NCBI RefSeq assembly: GCF_013276795.1
Contig: NZ_VMLR01000008.1
Location: 1-64,000, forward strand
Direction of reading: 5' to 3'
DNA: 64,000 nt
Source: Streptococcus sp. 2342
GTDB lineage: Bacteria > Bacillota > Bacilli > Lactobacillales > Streptococcaceae
A program made the translations under genes and the position numbers. This document shows, piece after piece, positions 35,402 through 48,285 of this stretch; positions within the stretch are counted from its first letter, which is position 1, and the number at the start of each line of letters is the position of its first letter. The notes below the pieces were generated by a model that was given only the letters and a program-made list of their open reading frames with translations, was not told where the DNA came from and did no database searches.

Positions 35402-36919
35402 ATGAAAAAACGTCAAAGTGGTGTGTTGATGCACATTTCTTCTCTTCCAGGGGCATACGGAATCGGATCATTTGGTAAAAGTGCTTACGACTTCGTTGAT
35501 TTCTTGGTTCGCACAAAACAACGTTACTGGCAAATCCTTCCACTAGGAACAACTAGTTACGGAGACTCTCCTTACCAATCTTTCTCAGCCTTCGCAGGGA
35601 ACACTCATTTTATCGATTTAGATATCTTGGTGGAACAAGGCTTGTTGCAAGCAAGTGACCTTGAAGGGGTTGACTTTGGTAGTGATGCGTCTGAAGTTGA
35701 TTATGCGAAAATCTACTATGCACGTCGTCCTCTTTTAGAAAAAGCGGTAAAACGTTTCTTGGAAGTAGGAGATGTTAAAGATTTTGAGAAATTTGCTCAA
35801 GACAACCAATCATGGCTTGAACTCTTTGCAGAGTATATGGCTATCAAAGAGCATTTTGATAATCTTGCTTGGACTGAATGGCCAGATGCAGATGCTCGTG
35901 CTCGTAAAGCTTCAGCACTTGAAAGCTACCGTGAGCAATTGGCAGACAAGTTGGTTTACCACCGTGTGACTCAATACTTCTTCTTCCAACAATGGTTGAA
36001 ATTGAAAGCTTACGCTAACGACAACCACATCGAAATCGTTGGGGACATGCCAATCTACGTAGCGGAAGATTCAAGCGATATGTGGGCAAATCCACATCTC
36101 TTCAAGACAGATGTCAACGGTAAGGCGACTTGCATCGCAGGATGCCCACCAGATGAATTTTCTGCAACTGGTCAGCTTTGGGGTAACCCAATCTATGACT
36201 GGGAAGCAATGGACAAAGACGGCTACAAATGGTGGATTGAACGCTTGCGTGAAAGCTTCAAAATCTACGACATCGTTCGTATTGACCACTTCCGTGGTTT
36301 CGAATCTTACTGGGAAATCCCTGCTGGTTCCGATACAGCAGCACCTGGTGAGTGGGTGAAAGGTCCTGGCTACAAGCTTTTTGCAGCCGTTAAGGAAGAA
36401 CTTGGTGAGTTAAACATCATCGCAGAAGATCTTGGTTTCATGACAGACGAGGTTATCGAATTGCGTGAACGTACTGGCTTCCCAGGAATGAAGATTCTTC
36501 AATTTGCCTTCAACCCAGAAGACGAAAGCATCGATAGCCCACACTTGGCACCTGCTAACTCAGTTATGTACACAGGAACACACGATAACAATACGGTCCT
36601 TGGTTGGTACCGTAACGAGATCGATGATGCGACTCGTGAATACATGGCTCGCTACACTAACCGTAAAGAATACGAAACAGTGCCACATGCTATGCTTCGT
36701 ACAGTCTTTTCATCAGTTAGCTTCATGGCAATTGCAACTATGCAAGATTTGCTAGAATTGGATGAGGCAGCTCGTATGAACTTCCCATCTACCCTTGGTG
36801 GAAACTGGTCTTGGCGTATGACTGAAGAACAATTGACACCAGCTGTCGAGGAAGGCTTGCTTGACTTGACAACAATCTATCGCCGAATCAATGAAAATTT
36901 GGTAGAATTAAAGAAATAA
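35402..36919 (+). CDS. malQ: 4-alpha-glucanotransferase (amylomaltase)
   Basis: A 505-residue GH77 enzyme, called malM in older pneumococcal work. It transfers glucan chains between maltodextrins, releasing glucose. Visible are [19 protein letters not shown], the nucleophile region [13 protein letters not shown] (Asp about residue 297), the acid/base region [10 protein letters not shown] and [11 protein letters not shown]. Start at 35402 has GAGGTG upstream; the frame from 35393 is less likely. malP follows 25 bp later in the same operon. Confidence 0.95.
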   Translation: MKKRQSGVLMHISSLPGAYGIGSFGKSAYDFVDFLVRTKQRYWQILPLGTTSYGDSPYQSFSAFAGNTHFIDLDILVEQGLLQASDLEGVDFGSDASEVDYAKIYYARRPLLEKAVKRFLEVGDVKDFEKFAQDNQSWLELFAEYMAIKEHFDNLAWTEWPDADARARKASALESYREQLADKLVYHRVTQYFFFQQWLKLKAYANDNHIEIVGDMPIYVAEDSSDMWANPHLFKTDVNGKATCIAGCPPDEFSATGQLWGNPIYDWEAMDKDGYKWWIERLRESFKIYDIVRIDHFRGFESYWEIPAGSDTAAPGEWVKGPGYKLFAAVKEELGELNIIAEDLGFMTDEVIELRERTGFPGMKILQFAFNPEDESIDSPHLAPANSVMYTGTHDNNTVLGWYRNEIDDATREYMARYTNRKEYETVPHAMLRTVFSSVSFMAIATMQDLLELDEAARMNFPSTLGGNWSWRMTEEQLTPAVEEGLLDLTTIYRRINENLVELKK

Positions 36920-36944
36920 TACAATATCAGGAGACACCTTAAAC

Positions 36945-39203
36945 ATGTTATCACTACAAGAATTTGTACAAAATCGTTACAATAAAACCATTGCAGAATG
37001 TAGCAATGAAGAGCTTTACCTGGCTCTTCTTAACTACAGCAAGCTTGCAAGTAGCAAAAAACCAGTTAACACTGGTAAGAAAAAAGTTTACTACATCTCA
37101 GCTGAGTTCTTGATTGGTAAACTCTTGTCAAACAACTTGATCAACCTTGGTCTTTACGACGATGTCAAAAAAGAACTTGCAGCTGCAGGTAAAGACTTGA
37201 TCGAAGTTGAAGAAGTTGAATTGGAACCATCTCTTGGTAATGGTGGTTTGGGACGTTTGGCTGCCTGCTTTATCGACTCAATTGCTACTCTTGGTTTGAA
37301 CGGTGACGGTGTTGGTCTTAACTACCACTACGGTCTTTTCCAACAAGTTCTTAAAAATAACCAACAAGAAACAATTCCAAACGCATGGCTGACAGAGCAA
37401 AACTGGTTGGTTCGCTCAAGCCGTAGCTACCAAGTGCCATTTGCTCACTTCACATTGACATCAACTCTTTACGATATCGATGTACCTGGTTACAAGACAG
37501 AAACTAAGAACCGCTTGCGTTTGTTTGACTTGGATTCAGTTGATTCTTCAATCATTAAAGACGGTATCAACTTTGACAAGACAGATATCGCTCGCAACTT
37601 GACTCTTTTCCTTTACCCAGATGATAGTGACCGTCAAGGTGAATTGCTCCGTATCTTCCAACAATACTTCATGGTTTCAAACGGTGCGCAATTGATCATC
37701 GACGAAGCAATCGAAAAAGGAAGCAACTTGCATGACCTTGCTGACTACGCAGTTGTCCAAATCAACGATACTCACCCATCAATGGTTATTCCTGAGTTGA
37801 TCCGTCTTTTGACTGCTCGTGGTATCGAACTTGACGAAGCGATCTCAATTGTTCGTAGCATGACTGCCTACACTAACCACACAATCCTTGCTGAAGCCCT
37901 TGAAAAATGGCCTCTTGAATTCTTGCAAGAAGTGGTTCCTCACTTGGTACCAATCATCGAAGAATTGGATCGTCGCGTGAAAGCAGAATACAAAGATCCA
38001 GCTGTTCAAATTATCGATGAGAGCGGACGTGTTCACATGGCTCACATGGATATCCACTACGGATACAGTGTTAACGGAGTAGCGGCACTTCATACTGAAA
38101 TCTTGAAGAACTCTGAGTTGAAAGCTTTCTACGACCTTTACCCAGAAAAATTCAACAACAAAACAAACGGTATCACTTTCCGTCGTTGGCTCATGCATGC
38201 TAACCCAAGACTATCTCACTACTTGGATGAGATTATTGGAGAAGGTTGGCACCATGAAGCAGATGAGCTTGAAAAACTCTTGTCTTATGAAGACAAAGCA
38301 GCTGTCAAAGAAAAATTGGAAAGCATCAAGGCTCACAACAAACGTAAATTGGCTCGTCACTTGAAAGAACACCAAGGTGTGGAAATCAATACAAACTCTA
38401 TCTTTGATATCCAAATCAAACGTCTTCACGAGTACAAACGCCAACAAATGAACGCTTTGTACGTCATCCACAAATACCTTGATATCAAAGCTGGTAACAT
38501 CCCTGCTCGTCCAATCACAATCTTCTTTGGTGGTAAAGCAGCTCCAGCCTACACAATCGCTCAAGACATCATCCACTTGATCCTTTGCATGTCAGAAGTT
38601 ATTGCTAACGATCCAGCAGTAGCTCCACACTTGCAAGTAGTTATGGTTGAAAACTACAACGTTACTGCAGCAAGCTTCCTTATCCCAGCATGTGATATCT
38701 CAGAACAAATCTCACTTGCTTCTAAAGAAGCTTCAGGTACTGGTAACATGAAATTCATGTTGAACGGAGCTTTGACTCTTGGTACTATGGACGGTGCTAA
38801 CGTGGAAATCGCTGAGTTGGTTGGAGACGAAAATATCTACATCTTTGGTGAAGATTCAGAAACTGTTATCGACCTTTACGAAAAAGCAGCTTACAAATCA
38901 AGCGAATTCTACGCTCGTGAAGCTATCAAACCATTGGTTGACTTCATCGTTAGCGATGCAGTTCTTGCAGCTGGAAACAAGGAGCGCTTGGAACGTCTTT
39001 ACAATGAATTGATCAACAAAGACTGGTTCATGACTCTTCTTGACTTGGAAGACTACATCAAAGTCAAAGAGCAAATGCTTGCTGACTATGAAGACCGTGA
39101 CGCATGGTTGGATAAAGTCATCGTTAACATTTCTAAAGCAGGATTCTTCTCATCTGACCGTACAATCGCTCAGTATAACGAAGATATCTGGCACTTGAAC
39201 TAA
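36945..39203 (+). CDS. malP: Maltodextrin/glycogen phosphorylase
   Basis: A 752-residue GT35 enzyme. It cleaves alpha-1,4-glucans with phosphate to glucose-1-phosphate. The pyridoxal phosphate lysine lies in [20 protein letters not shown] (Lys near residue 603), with [17 protein letters not shown] and [14 protein letters not shown] as further signatures. Shorter than mammalian forms because the regulatory N-terminal extension is missing, as in bacterial maltodextrin phosphorylases. Codon use is that of a highly expressed gene. Confidence 0.96.
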   Translation: MLSLQEFVQNRYNKTIAECSNEELYLALLNYSKLASSKKPVNTGKKKVYYISAEFLIGKLLSNNLINLGLYDDVKKELAAAGKDLIEVEEVELEPSLGNGGLGRLAACFIDSIATLGLNGDGVGLNYHYGLFQQVLKNNQQETIPNAWLTEQNWLVRSSRSYQVPFAHFTLTSTLYDIDVPGYKTETKNRLRLFDLDSVDSSIIKDGINFDKTDIARNLTLFLYPDDSDRQGELLRIFQQYFMVSNGAQLIIDEAIEKGSNLHDLADYAVVQINDTHPSMVIPELIRLLTARGIELDEAISIVRSMTAYTNHTILAEALEKWPLEFLQEVVPHLVPIIEELDRRVKAEYKDPAVQIIDESGRVHMAHMDIHYGYSVNGVAALHTEILKNSELKAFYDLYPEKFNNKTNGITFRRWLMHANPRLSHYLDEIIGEGWHHEADELEKLLSYEDKAAVKEKLESIKAHNKRKLARHLKEHQGVEINTNSIFDIQIKRLHEYKRQQMNALYVIHKYLDIKAGNIPARPITIFFGGKAAPAYTIAQDIIHLILCMSEVIANDPAVAPHLQVVMVENYNVTAASFLIPACDISEQISLASKEASGTGNMKFMLNGALTLGTMDGANVEIAELVGDENIYIFGEDSETVIDLYEKAAYKSSEFYAREAIKPLVDFIVSDAVLAAGNKERLERLYNELINKDWFMTLLDLEDYIKVKEQMLADYEDRDAWLDKVIVNISKAGFFSSDRTIAQYNEDIWHLN

Positions 39204-39231
39204 GATACAAGATTTATACCAATACACTTTC

Positions 39232-39266
39232 CTATAAAGCGAATTTCGATTGAAATTCGCTTTTTT
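39232..39266 (+). terminator. malQP terminator
   Basis: AAAGCGAATTTC-gatt-GAAATTCGCTTTTTT, a perfect 12-bp stem with U-run. Confidence 0.93.
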
Positions 39267-39448
39267 AAATGCTGTGGATTTGGGTCAATCTTGTCTTAAA
39301 AAGATAGAAATCATAGACACCTTAAACGCTTAAAATGCTGGTTTTTACTGTCTTCAGCCTTATATTTCTTCGTAGTTGATTACCTCATATCTCTTGTATT
39401 CGCTTACACAAAGTATTATAATATGATTATAGGAAAGAAGGTGTTCTT

Positions 39449-39655
39449 ATGTGGAAAAAATATTTTTCAAAATATAAATGGACGGATTTATTTTGGATTC
39501 TATTTGTTATTTTAACATGCCTCTTGGCGGGTAATAGTAATCTTTACCCCCTTACCCATCAAGAAATCTCTTATCATGGGTGCTTATCGGGAATTACACT
39601 TGCCTTATTCCACTTGCTATTTATTGATAAGTTTTTTATTTCGAATCGAAAATAA
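39449..39655 (+). CDS. Small two-helix membrane protein, 68 aa
   Basis: A short protein with two hydrophobic helices (LFWILFVILTCLLAG and GITLALFHLLFI) separated by a polar loop; AAAGAAGG precedes ATG and TATAAT lies just upstream. No family recognised. It stands alone between the malQP terminator and a bidirectional terminator. Confidence 0.6.
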   Translation: MWKKYFSKYKWTDLFWILFVILTCLLAGNSNLYPLTHQEISYHGCLSGITLALFHLLFIDKFFISNRK

Positions 39656-39719
39656 ATGGAGAAGCTAAAAGCTTTAAATGTTTAAGACTTTTGGGAACGA
39701 TAGTTTAAAAATTGAAATT

Positions 39720-39755
39720 TAAAACCGCAGATCTTCTTGAAATGCGGTTTTTTGT
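39720..39755. terminator. Bidirectional terminator before rlmA
   Basis: AAAACCGCA pairs with TGCGGTTTT, followed by TTG on the right and an A-run on the left; it serves the small membrane-protein gene and rlmA. Confidence 0.85.
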
Positions 39756-39760
39756 GTCAA

Positions 39761-40609
39761 TTATAGTACTCTCCCAACTAGAATCTCAGCCTCAATAGTA
39801 ATCTCTGTCAGTTGGCTCCAGTCAATCTTGGTCTGGTCGACGTGAAAGAGTAGGGGCGTCATGCTGAGTAGGGATTGGAGCTGATCTGCTGTGATAGTCT
39901 TAGTCAGAGAGGCAGTTTTACTTGATAGGATGGTAAAGTGTTCTTGGAAATGATTTTTGATATCTTGGTTGGAATAGTCCTTGTTTGTCAGCTGGTCTTG
40001 TACCTTCTGACGGATTTCCTTGAGGTGATTTTTAGTTGGAATAACCTTTATCAAGATACCGTCTTTGGATAAAACGCGACGAAATTCTCCATAGTTGGCA
40101 GGGGAAAAGATATCAAGCAGGATATCCATGCTAGCGTCTTTTATAGGGAGGCGAGCTAAGTCGCCAACAAACCAATTGACTGCCCAATCGGGTTCGCTCT
40201 TAGCAGCGATTTGGACGGAATCTTTGGAGATGTCAAAGGCATAGAAGGTTTTGTCAGGATGACTTTCTTGGAGTTTGCGAGAATAGAATCCTTCGCCACA
40301 ACCGATATCTAAGACTGTGGTGCTAGTTTCTGAACTGGCTAGCAAGTCAGATACAGCCTCTAAAATAGCCTGATAAAAGCCGGCTTCTAGGATTTGTTGA
40401 CGATTTTGAAAATTTTCCTTGTCGTAGTTAGCAGATTGCTTGATTTGAGGGGCTAGATTGACATAGCCGAATTTTGACAGATCAAAAGAATGGTGATTGC
40501 TACACTTGAGACTGCTAGCTACTAGAGTTAGCTTTTCTTGACAGATGGGACAGGCAAAGGCAGTAGCAGAAGCAAAACGTTGAAGTTTGGGTTTGAGATT
40601 TGTATTCAT
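39761..40609 (-). CDS. rlmA: 23S rRNA (guanine) methyltransferase RlmA type
   Basis: A 282-residue enzyme. An N-terminal zinc finger (CPICQEKL...CSNHHSF, residues 20-40) is followed by a SAM-binding Rossmann domain with VLDIGCGEGFYSR (about residue 98). It is the RlmA(II)/TlrB-like family; in S. pneumoniae this protein methylates G748 of 23S rRNA and its loss affects telithromycin susceptibility (established). Length and context agree. Confidence 0.88.
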   Translation of the reverse strand: MNTNLKPKLQRFASATAFACPICQEKLTLVASSLKCSNHHSFDLSKFGYVNLAPQIKQSANYDKENFQNRQQILEAGFYQAILEAVSDLLASSETSTTVLDIGCGEGFYSRKLQESHPDKTFYAFDISKDSVQIAAKSEPDWAVNWFVGDLARLPIKDASMDILLDIFSPANYGEFRRVLSKDGILIKVIPTKNHLKEIRQKVQDQLTNKDYSNQDIKNHFQEHFTILSSKTASLTKTITADQLQSLLSMTPLLFHVDQTKIDWSQLTEITIEAEILVGRVL

Positions 40610-40760
40610 AGTTTAAGTGTATCAAAAGAGGCAAATGAAAGCAACTTTAGGAATAAGTAGATGGGAGATTCAGTAGAAATAAAACTAATTCTCCAATTTA
40701 TAGAATAAAATTGCTTTTATATCTAAATTTCTATATAATAATGATAAGGAGGAAATAAGT

Positions 40761-41039
40761 ATGTTAAAAGAAGTATTAACCGTTGCAAAAGTTGCGAAAA
40801 AATCATCACTCTTTTTGGGTGGTGTCGCATTTGGTACCCTTGGTTTGAAAATCTTGGCAAGTAAGGAAGCTAAAAAAGGTTATTCTAAAGCTTTGGCTAA
40901 GGCTTACAAGTTGAAAGACGGGCTAGATGCATCTGTTTCTGTTATGAAACAACATGGAGACGATGTCTTGCAAGATGCCAAATATTTGTACGAGCAAGAG
41001 AAAAAAGAAGAGCAATTAGATAGCCTTATAGGAGAATAA
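40761..41039 (+). CDS. DUF6110-like small protein, partner of P-type ATPase
   Basis: A 92-residue protein: a short Gly-rich hydrophobic segment (SSLFLGGVAFGTLGLKIL) followed by a long charged helix. The ribosome site is AAGGAGG. Its stop codon is one base before the ATPase start, so the two are co-translated. It resembles small DUF6110 proteins found next to heavy-metal ATPases; role unknown. Confidence 0.65.
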   Translation: MLKEVLTVAKVAKKSSLFLGGVAFGTLGLKILASKEAKKGYSKALAKAYKLKDGLDASVSVMKQHGDDVLQDAKYLYEQEKKEEQLDSLIGE

Positions 41040-41040
41040 T

Positions 41041-43104
41041 ATGTCTTTTAAAGTGCTACATAGAGGATACCAACATATCCGACTATCATCTTCTTTTTCA
41101 CTCACCTTGGATATTCAAGACTATCTTCGTTCCTTGGCGAGAGATGAAAAGGGAATTGAGTCTATCCAGTTTTACATGGATCAACAGCACTTTACTCTAC
41201 GCATAAAAGAAGGCTTTTCTGTATTAGATAATGCAGAAGCCTTTTTAAAAAGAATTGATAAAGGGAAAGTTTCTGAGTTGATGACTCTTCCCATTCGTAG
41301 AGAAGAGAGTGCTTATTCTATTGTTTCAGGTGCAGCGATTAAGCGTGTACTTTTTCGTAGTTTTGTGCCGTATCCTATTCGCTATATATGGACTTGTTAT
41401 CAGGCTTTTGGCTATATTAGAGAAGCCTATCAGACTCTAGCGTGTAAGGAGCTAACGATGGAGGTCTTAGACTGTTCGGCGATTTTATTGTCCTTGTTTA
41501 TGAACCAATCCAAGACAGCTAGCAATATCATGTTTATGCTTGATTTGGGGAATCATTTAGATCAGTGGTCCTTGAAAAAAACTGCAACAGATCTAGAACA
41601 AAGCCTTCTTGCAAAAGAGAGCGATGTATTCCTAGTACAGGGCGATACGGTTGTTAGTATCAAGAGTTCTGATGTTCAAATAGGAGATGTCTTGGTCCTA
41701 TCTCAAGGAAATGAAATTCTGTTTGATGGACAAGTAGTTTCAGGTTTAGGTATGGTCAACGAAAGTTCCTTGACGGGAGAGAGTTTTCCAGTTGAAAAAA
41801 GAGAGTCTGATTTAGTTTGTGCAAATACAGTATTAGAAACTGGAGAGTTACGCATTCGTGTAACCGATAATCAGATGAACAGCCGGATTTTACAACTGAT
41901 TGAGTTGATGAAGAAATCTGAAGAAAACAAGAAAACGAAACAACGCTATTTCATCAAGATGGCGGATAAGGTCGTCAAATATAATTTCTTGGGAGCTGGG
42001 CTGACTTACCTATTGACAGGTTCTTTTTCTAAGGCTATTTCTTTCCTATTGGTCGATTTCTCCTGCGCTTTGAAAATCTCTACTCCTGTAGCTTATTTGA
42101 CAGCTATCAAGGAGGGGTTGAATCGTGAAATGGTGATTAAGGATGGGGATGTTCTGGAGAAATATCTGGAAGTTGATACTTTCTTGTTTGATAAGACGGG
42201 AACAATCACAACTAGTTATCCTATAGTTGAAAAGGTGTTACCTTTTGGGGACTATAGTGAGGAAGATATTCTCAGAATCAGTGCCTGTCTTGAGGAACAC
42301 ATTTATCATCCTATTGCTAATGCCATCGTCAAGCAAGCTGAGATAGAGGGAATTGAACATGAGGAAATGCATGGGAAACTCCAATATATCGCAAGCAAGG
42401 GGATTAAATCTCATATAGATGGGCAACCAGTTCTTATTGGAAATTATGTCTTGATGCAGGATGAGCAAATTCATATCAATTCAGAACAAAATGCTTTAAT
42501 TGAAGAGTACAAGAGTCACTATAATCTCTTATTCTTGGCTTATCAGAATGAATTGATTGGAATGTTCTGTATTCATACTCCGTTGAGAAAAGAAGCAAAA
42601 GCAGCCTTGGAGAAACTTAAGGCACAAGGGAAAAAATTGATTCTGGCAACAGGGGACACCTTGGTTAGAACAGAGGAATTAGTCAAAGATTTGCCCTTTG
42701 ATCAGGTCTATACAGACTTGAAACCTGATGGGAAATTTGAGCTAGTAGAGGAACTGCAGAAAGCAGGTCACACTATTTTGATGGTTGGAGATGGATTGAA
42801 TGACTCAGCGGCTCTAACCCTATCAGATATCGGTGTGGTGATGAATGAGAGTGCAGACATTTCTAAGCAGATGAGCGATATCTTATTGTTAGATAATCGC
42901 TTGGATTTCTTCCAAGAGTTGGATTGGCTATCATCATCTTTGCAAACACTCATCAAGAAGAATATTCAAGATACCGTTGTCGTAAATAGTAGTTTGATTG
43001 GCTTTGGCTTATTTAATTGGCTCAGTCCTTCAAATCTCTCTATCTTACATAATCTAACAACCTTGCGCATTGTACTGCGTAGTCTGTCTATTAAAAATAG
43101 ATAG
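41041..43104 (+). CDS. P1B-like cation-transporting ATPase
   Basis: A 687-residue P-type ATPase. Actuator motif SLTGESFPVEK, phosphorylation motif FLFDKTGTIT (Asp near residue 383), P1B-type His-Pro (HPIANAI) and hinge VGDGLNDSAAL are all intact. The metal-site helix reads VDFSCALKISTP: the usual CPC/SPC motif is replaced by SCA, with one Cys. The N-terminal 130 residues have no CxxC metal-binding domain. Metal specificity is unknown. Confidence 0.85.
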   Translation: MSFKVLHRGYQHIRLSSSFSLTLDIQDYLRSLARDEKGIESIQFYMDQQHFTLRIKEGFSVLDNAEAFLKRIDKGKVSELMTLPIRREESAYSIVSGAAIKRVLFRSFVPYPIRYIWTCYQAFGYIREAYQTLACKELTMEVLDCSAILLSLFMNQSKTASNIMFMLDLGNHLDQWSLKKTATDLEQSLLAKESDVFLVQGDTVVSIKSSDVQIGDVLVLSQGNEILFDGQVVSGLGMVNESSLTGESFPVEKRESDLVCANTVLETGELRIRVTDNQMNSRILQLIELMKKSEENKKTKQRYFIKMADKVVKYNFLGAGLTYLLTGSFSKAISFLLVDFSCALKISTPVAYLTAIKEGLNREMVIKDGDVLEKYLEVDTFLFDKTGTITTSYPIVEKVLPFGDYSEEDILRISACLEEHIYHPIANAIVKQAEIEGIEHEEMHGKLQYIASKGIKSHIDGQPVLIGNYVLMQDEQIHINSEQNALIEEYKSHYNLLFLAYQNELIGMFCIHTPLRKEAKAALEKLKAQGKKLILATGDTLVRTEELVKDLPFDQVYTDLKPDGKFELVEELQKAGHTILMVGDGLNDSAALTLSDIGVVMNESADISKQMSDILLLDNRLDFFQELDWLSSSLQTLIKKNIQDTVVVNSSLIGFGLFNWLSPSNLSILHNLTTLRIVLRSLSIKNR

Positions 43105-43121
43105 ATGAGATTTATTAACAG

Positions 43122-43158
43122 CAAAAAGGAGTTACCTTTCTCGAGGATAACTCCTTTG
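43122..43158. terminator. Bidirectional terminator ATPase / tyrS
   Basis: AAAGGAGTTA-cctttctcgagga-TAACTCCTTT, perfect 10-bp arms between convergent genes. Confidence 0.9.
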
Positions 43159-43181
43159 TTTATAGATAAATGTTGAATAGT

Positions 43182-44438
43182 TTAGTAAGTCAAAACAAAG
43201 TATTTTTTCTTCCCACGACGGATAACAGTCAGTTCGTTCTCTAACTTATCTGCGTCACTCAAGACATAGTCAAGGTCTTGGATGCGGTCGCCGTTGACGT
43301 AGATAGCTCCGTTTTGGACGTCTTCACGGGCTTGGCGTTTTGAGTTAACCACACCAGATGAGACGAGCAGTTCCACAATATTGTGATTTTCATCTGCTTG
43401 AACTTGGTAGTTTGGCACTCCACGAAGTCCTTGTTTGAGCTCTTTAACAGAAAGATTTTTGATGTTTCCTGCAAAGAGTTGCTCAGTGATGTTAAGAGCT
43501 TCTTTGTAAGCTTCTTCTCCGTGAACAAGAGTAACGACTTCACGAGCCAAGACTTTTTGTGCCAAACGTTCGTGTGGAGCTGCTTCAAATTGTTTACGGA
43601 TGTCTTCAATCTCATCGAGTGACAAGAAAGTAAAGATCTTCAAGAAGCGAACAGCGTCAGCGTCCATAACGTTCATCCAGAATTGGTACATTTCGTATGG
43701 AGAAGTCTTTTCAGGATTGAGCCAGACTGCGTTTCCTTCTGATTTACCAAATTTCTTACCAGTTGCGTCTGTAATCAATGGAACAGTGATAACGTGGCCA
43801 GTCTTGTCAGCCTTACGGCGAAGCAATTCGGTACCAGCTGTCATATTTCCCCACTGGTCAGAACCACCGATTTGTAGCGTTACGTTGTGGTCTTGGTTAA
43901 GGACGAAGAAGTCATAACCTTGCATGATTTGGTAGGCGAACTCAGTGTAAGAAATCCCAGTTTCAATCCGTTTTTTCACAGACTCCTTGCTCATCATGTA
44001 GTTGACAGTAAAGTATTTTCCGATATCACGGAGGAAATCAATGAAGCTGATGCTGCCAAACCAGTCGTAGTTGTTGACCATGACAGCCTTGTTTTCGCCA
44101 TTTTCAAAATCAAGAAAACGAGAAAGTTGTCCTTGGATAGACTTGACCCAGCCATCTACTGTGTCTTTTGTTTGGAGACTACGTTCAGCATCTTTGAAGG
44201 ACGGATCTCCGATGAGACCTGTAGCACCGCCAACGAGCGCATAAGGTTTGTGACCTGCTAGTTGCAAGCGACGACTTGTCAAGATTGCGACAAGGTGGCC
44301 TAGGTGAAGGCTGTCAGCAGTTGGATCGTAGCCAGTATAATAAGAAACTTGACCTTCTTCTAGGGCTTTACGCAAAGCTTCTTCATCAGTCGTTTGAAAA
44401 ATCAAACCACGCTCTTTTAGCTCATCAAAAATGTGCAT
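43182..44438 (-). CDS. tyrS: Tyrosyl-tRNA synthetase
   Basis: A 418-residue class I synthetase. [17 protein letters not shown] contains the HIGH-like [13 protein letters not shown] is the KMSKS-type loop, and a C-terminal S4 RNA-binding domain (residues about 350-410) binds the tRNA. AAAGGAG precedes ATG. No T-box leader is seen in the 140 bp upstream. Confidence 0.97.
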   Translation of the reverse strand: MHIFDELKERGLIFQTTDEEALRKALEEGQVSYYTGYDPTADSLHLGHLVAILTSRRLQLAGHKPYALVGGATGLIGDPSFKDAERSLQTKDTVDGWVKSIQGQLSRFLDFENGENKAVMVNNYDWFGSISFIDFLRDIGKYFTVNYMMSKESVKKRIETGISYTEFAYQIMQGYDFFVLNQDHNVTLQIGGSDQWGNMTAGTELLRRKADKTGHVITVPLITDATGKKFGKSEGNAVWLNPEKTSPYEMYQFWMNVMDADAVRFLKIFTFLSLDEIEDIRKQFEAAPHERLAQKVLAREVVTLVHGEEAYKEALNITEQLFAGNIKNLSVKELKQGLRGVPNYQVQADENHNIVELLVSSGVVNSKRQAREDVQNGAIYVNGDRIQDLDYVLSDADKLENELTVIRRGKKKYFVLTY

Positions 44439-44537
44439 GTGTCTTTTCTCCTTTTTAAAAATATTGTTTCTACCTATTGTATCACAAACTTGGACAATAG
44501 CCTAGTAGAATAGGGAAGAAAGTGGCTATTTTATTGA

Positions 44538-47063
<2,526 letters not shown>

Positions 47064-47093
47064 GTTCTATAAACTGTGCTAAATGAAGTGGCT

Positions 47094-47118
47094 AATCAAT
47101 GGATTGCCACTTTTTTCT
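47094..47118 (+). terminator. pbp1b terminator
   Basis: AGTGGC-taatcaatggatt-GCCACTTTTTT, 30 bp after the stop codon. Confidence 0.85.
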
Positions 47119-47130
47119 TTTTTCCTTTCG

Positions 47131-47139
47131 TGTTACAAT
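47131..47139 (+). promoter_or_regulatory. Extended -10 promoter abutting EamA gene
   Basis: TGTTACAAT (TACAAT at 47134-47139) ends six bases before the chosen ATG at 47146. No clear Shine-Dalgarno site is present. Confidence 0.55.
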
Positions 47140-47145
47140 AAAGGT

Positions 47146-48057
47146 ATGAATCAGTATCAGAAAAAGATTGTTAAAGGAACCATTTATTCGCTCCTATCCG
47201 GCTTAATCTGGGGAATCTGTGGGATTTTAGGAGAGTACTTCTTTACTCATTACCAGGTGTCTTCGGGCTGGATTACCTCTATGCGTTTGACACTGGCAGG
47301 AAGTCTTGTACTCATTTGGTCTGCGATGCAATTAAAATCGCAAGTGTTTGATATTTGGCGAGATAAGAAAAATTACCTGCCCTTTTTGGCCTATGCTATT
47401 TTGGGGATTTTTTCAGTCCAATATTTTTTCTATCTCTGTGTAGAATACTCAAATGCAGCGACAGCGACTATTTTACAGTTTATTAGCCCTGTCTTTATCC
47501 TCTTTTACAATCGCTTGGTTTATCAAAAACGAGCGTCAAAAAGCGCTATTTTTTATGTTTTGGTTGCCATGCTGGGTGTTTGCTTGATGGCGACAAAGGG
47601 CGATCTCTCTCAGTTATCCATGACGCCACTGGCCCTTATAACAGGTCTGCTGAGTGCCATGGGGGTTATGTTTAATGTTATCTTACCCCAACCTTTCGCG
47701 AAGCGCTATGGTTTTGTACCCACGGTTGGGTGGGGGATGATTTTGGCCGGTTTATTTAGCAATGTCCTCTCGCCGGTTTACAAGCTGTCCTTTACTCTTG
47801 ATATTTGGAGTATCTTGATTTGCCTCATTATCGCTTTCTTTGGGACGGCTTTTGCTTTTTTTATTTCCATGAAGGCTGTGTCCTTGGTTTCTCCTTTGGT
47901 GGTTTCCGTTATCAGTGCCAGTGAACCTCTCTCTTCTGCCCTTTTGAGTGTTTTGTTCTTAGGATTGGTAGTGGATTGGTCCCTTCTTCTAGCGATGGCC
48001 TTGATTATTTTACCCATGATATTTTTGTCTATAGAAGAAGCGAAAGAAAGTAGATAA
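47146..48057 (+). CDS. EamA/DMT family transporter
   Basis: A 303-residue protein of about ten membrane helices arranged as two EamA domains (first with LLSGLIWGICGILGEYF and YSNAATATILQFISPVF; second with GMILAGLF and ISASEPLSSALLSVLFLG). It is probably a metabolite exporter of the drug/metabolite superfamily, substrate unknown. The frame extends back to 47083, but that stretch is the pbp1b terminator and promoter, so ATG 47146 is chosen. Confidence 0.85.
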   Translation: MNQYQKKIVKGTIYSLLSGLIWGICGILGEYFFTHYQVSSGWITSMRLTLAGSLVLIWSAMQLKSQVFDIWRDKKNYLPFLAYAILGIFSVQYFFYLCVEYSNAATATILQFISPVFILFYNRLVYQKRASKSAIFYVLVAMLGVCLMATKGDLSQLSMTPLALITGLLSAMGVMFNVILPQPFAKRYGFVPTVGWGMILAGLFSNVLSPVYKLSFTLDIWSILICLIIAFFGTAFAFFISMKAVSLVSPLVVSVISASEPLSSALLSVLFLGLVVDWSLLLAMALIILPMIFLSIEEAKESR

Positions 48058-48098
48058 AAAGTCTTTTCTTAATTCTAAAAGTGTGCTATACTAGAATG

Positions 48099-48250
48099 GT
48101 CAATAAAACACGGGGAGATAGTTGTGAAGAGTGTTTTTAGGTTGTATCGGTAGGGGCTTGCTTTTACCGACAGCACGTTTTATCTCACATCCCTAAAAAT
48201 CATACCTAAAAACAAACAAAAAGGCTTCAAATTTGAGGCCTTTTTTGGTA
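48099..48250 (+). ncRNA. Candidate structured small RNA or leader upstream of dapD
   Basis: An extended -10 (TGCTATACT, TATACT at 48087-48092) would start an RNA near 48099 that ends at a strong terminator (48216-48246). Helices: GAGATA (48115-48120) with TATCTC (48181-48186); TCGGTA with TACCGA around GGGGCTTGCTTT; and TGTTTTTAGGT (48132-48142) with ACCTAAAAACA (48204-48214). The third crosses the first, making a pseudoknot. No open frame with a ribosome site was found. It could be a free sRNA or an attenuating leader for dapD. It matches no RNA family I recognise. Confidence 0.6.
48216..48246 (+). terminator. Terminator of candidate RNA, upstream of dapD
   Basis: AAAAAGGC-TTCAAA paired with TTTGA-GGCCTTTTTT, 40 bp before the dapD start. 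A separate weak promoter may lie between it and dapD (GTAGAATAGG). Confidence 0.85.
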
Positions 48251-48285
48251 GAATAGGTATCATTAAAATGAACTAGGAGGCGCCT

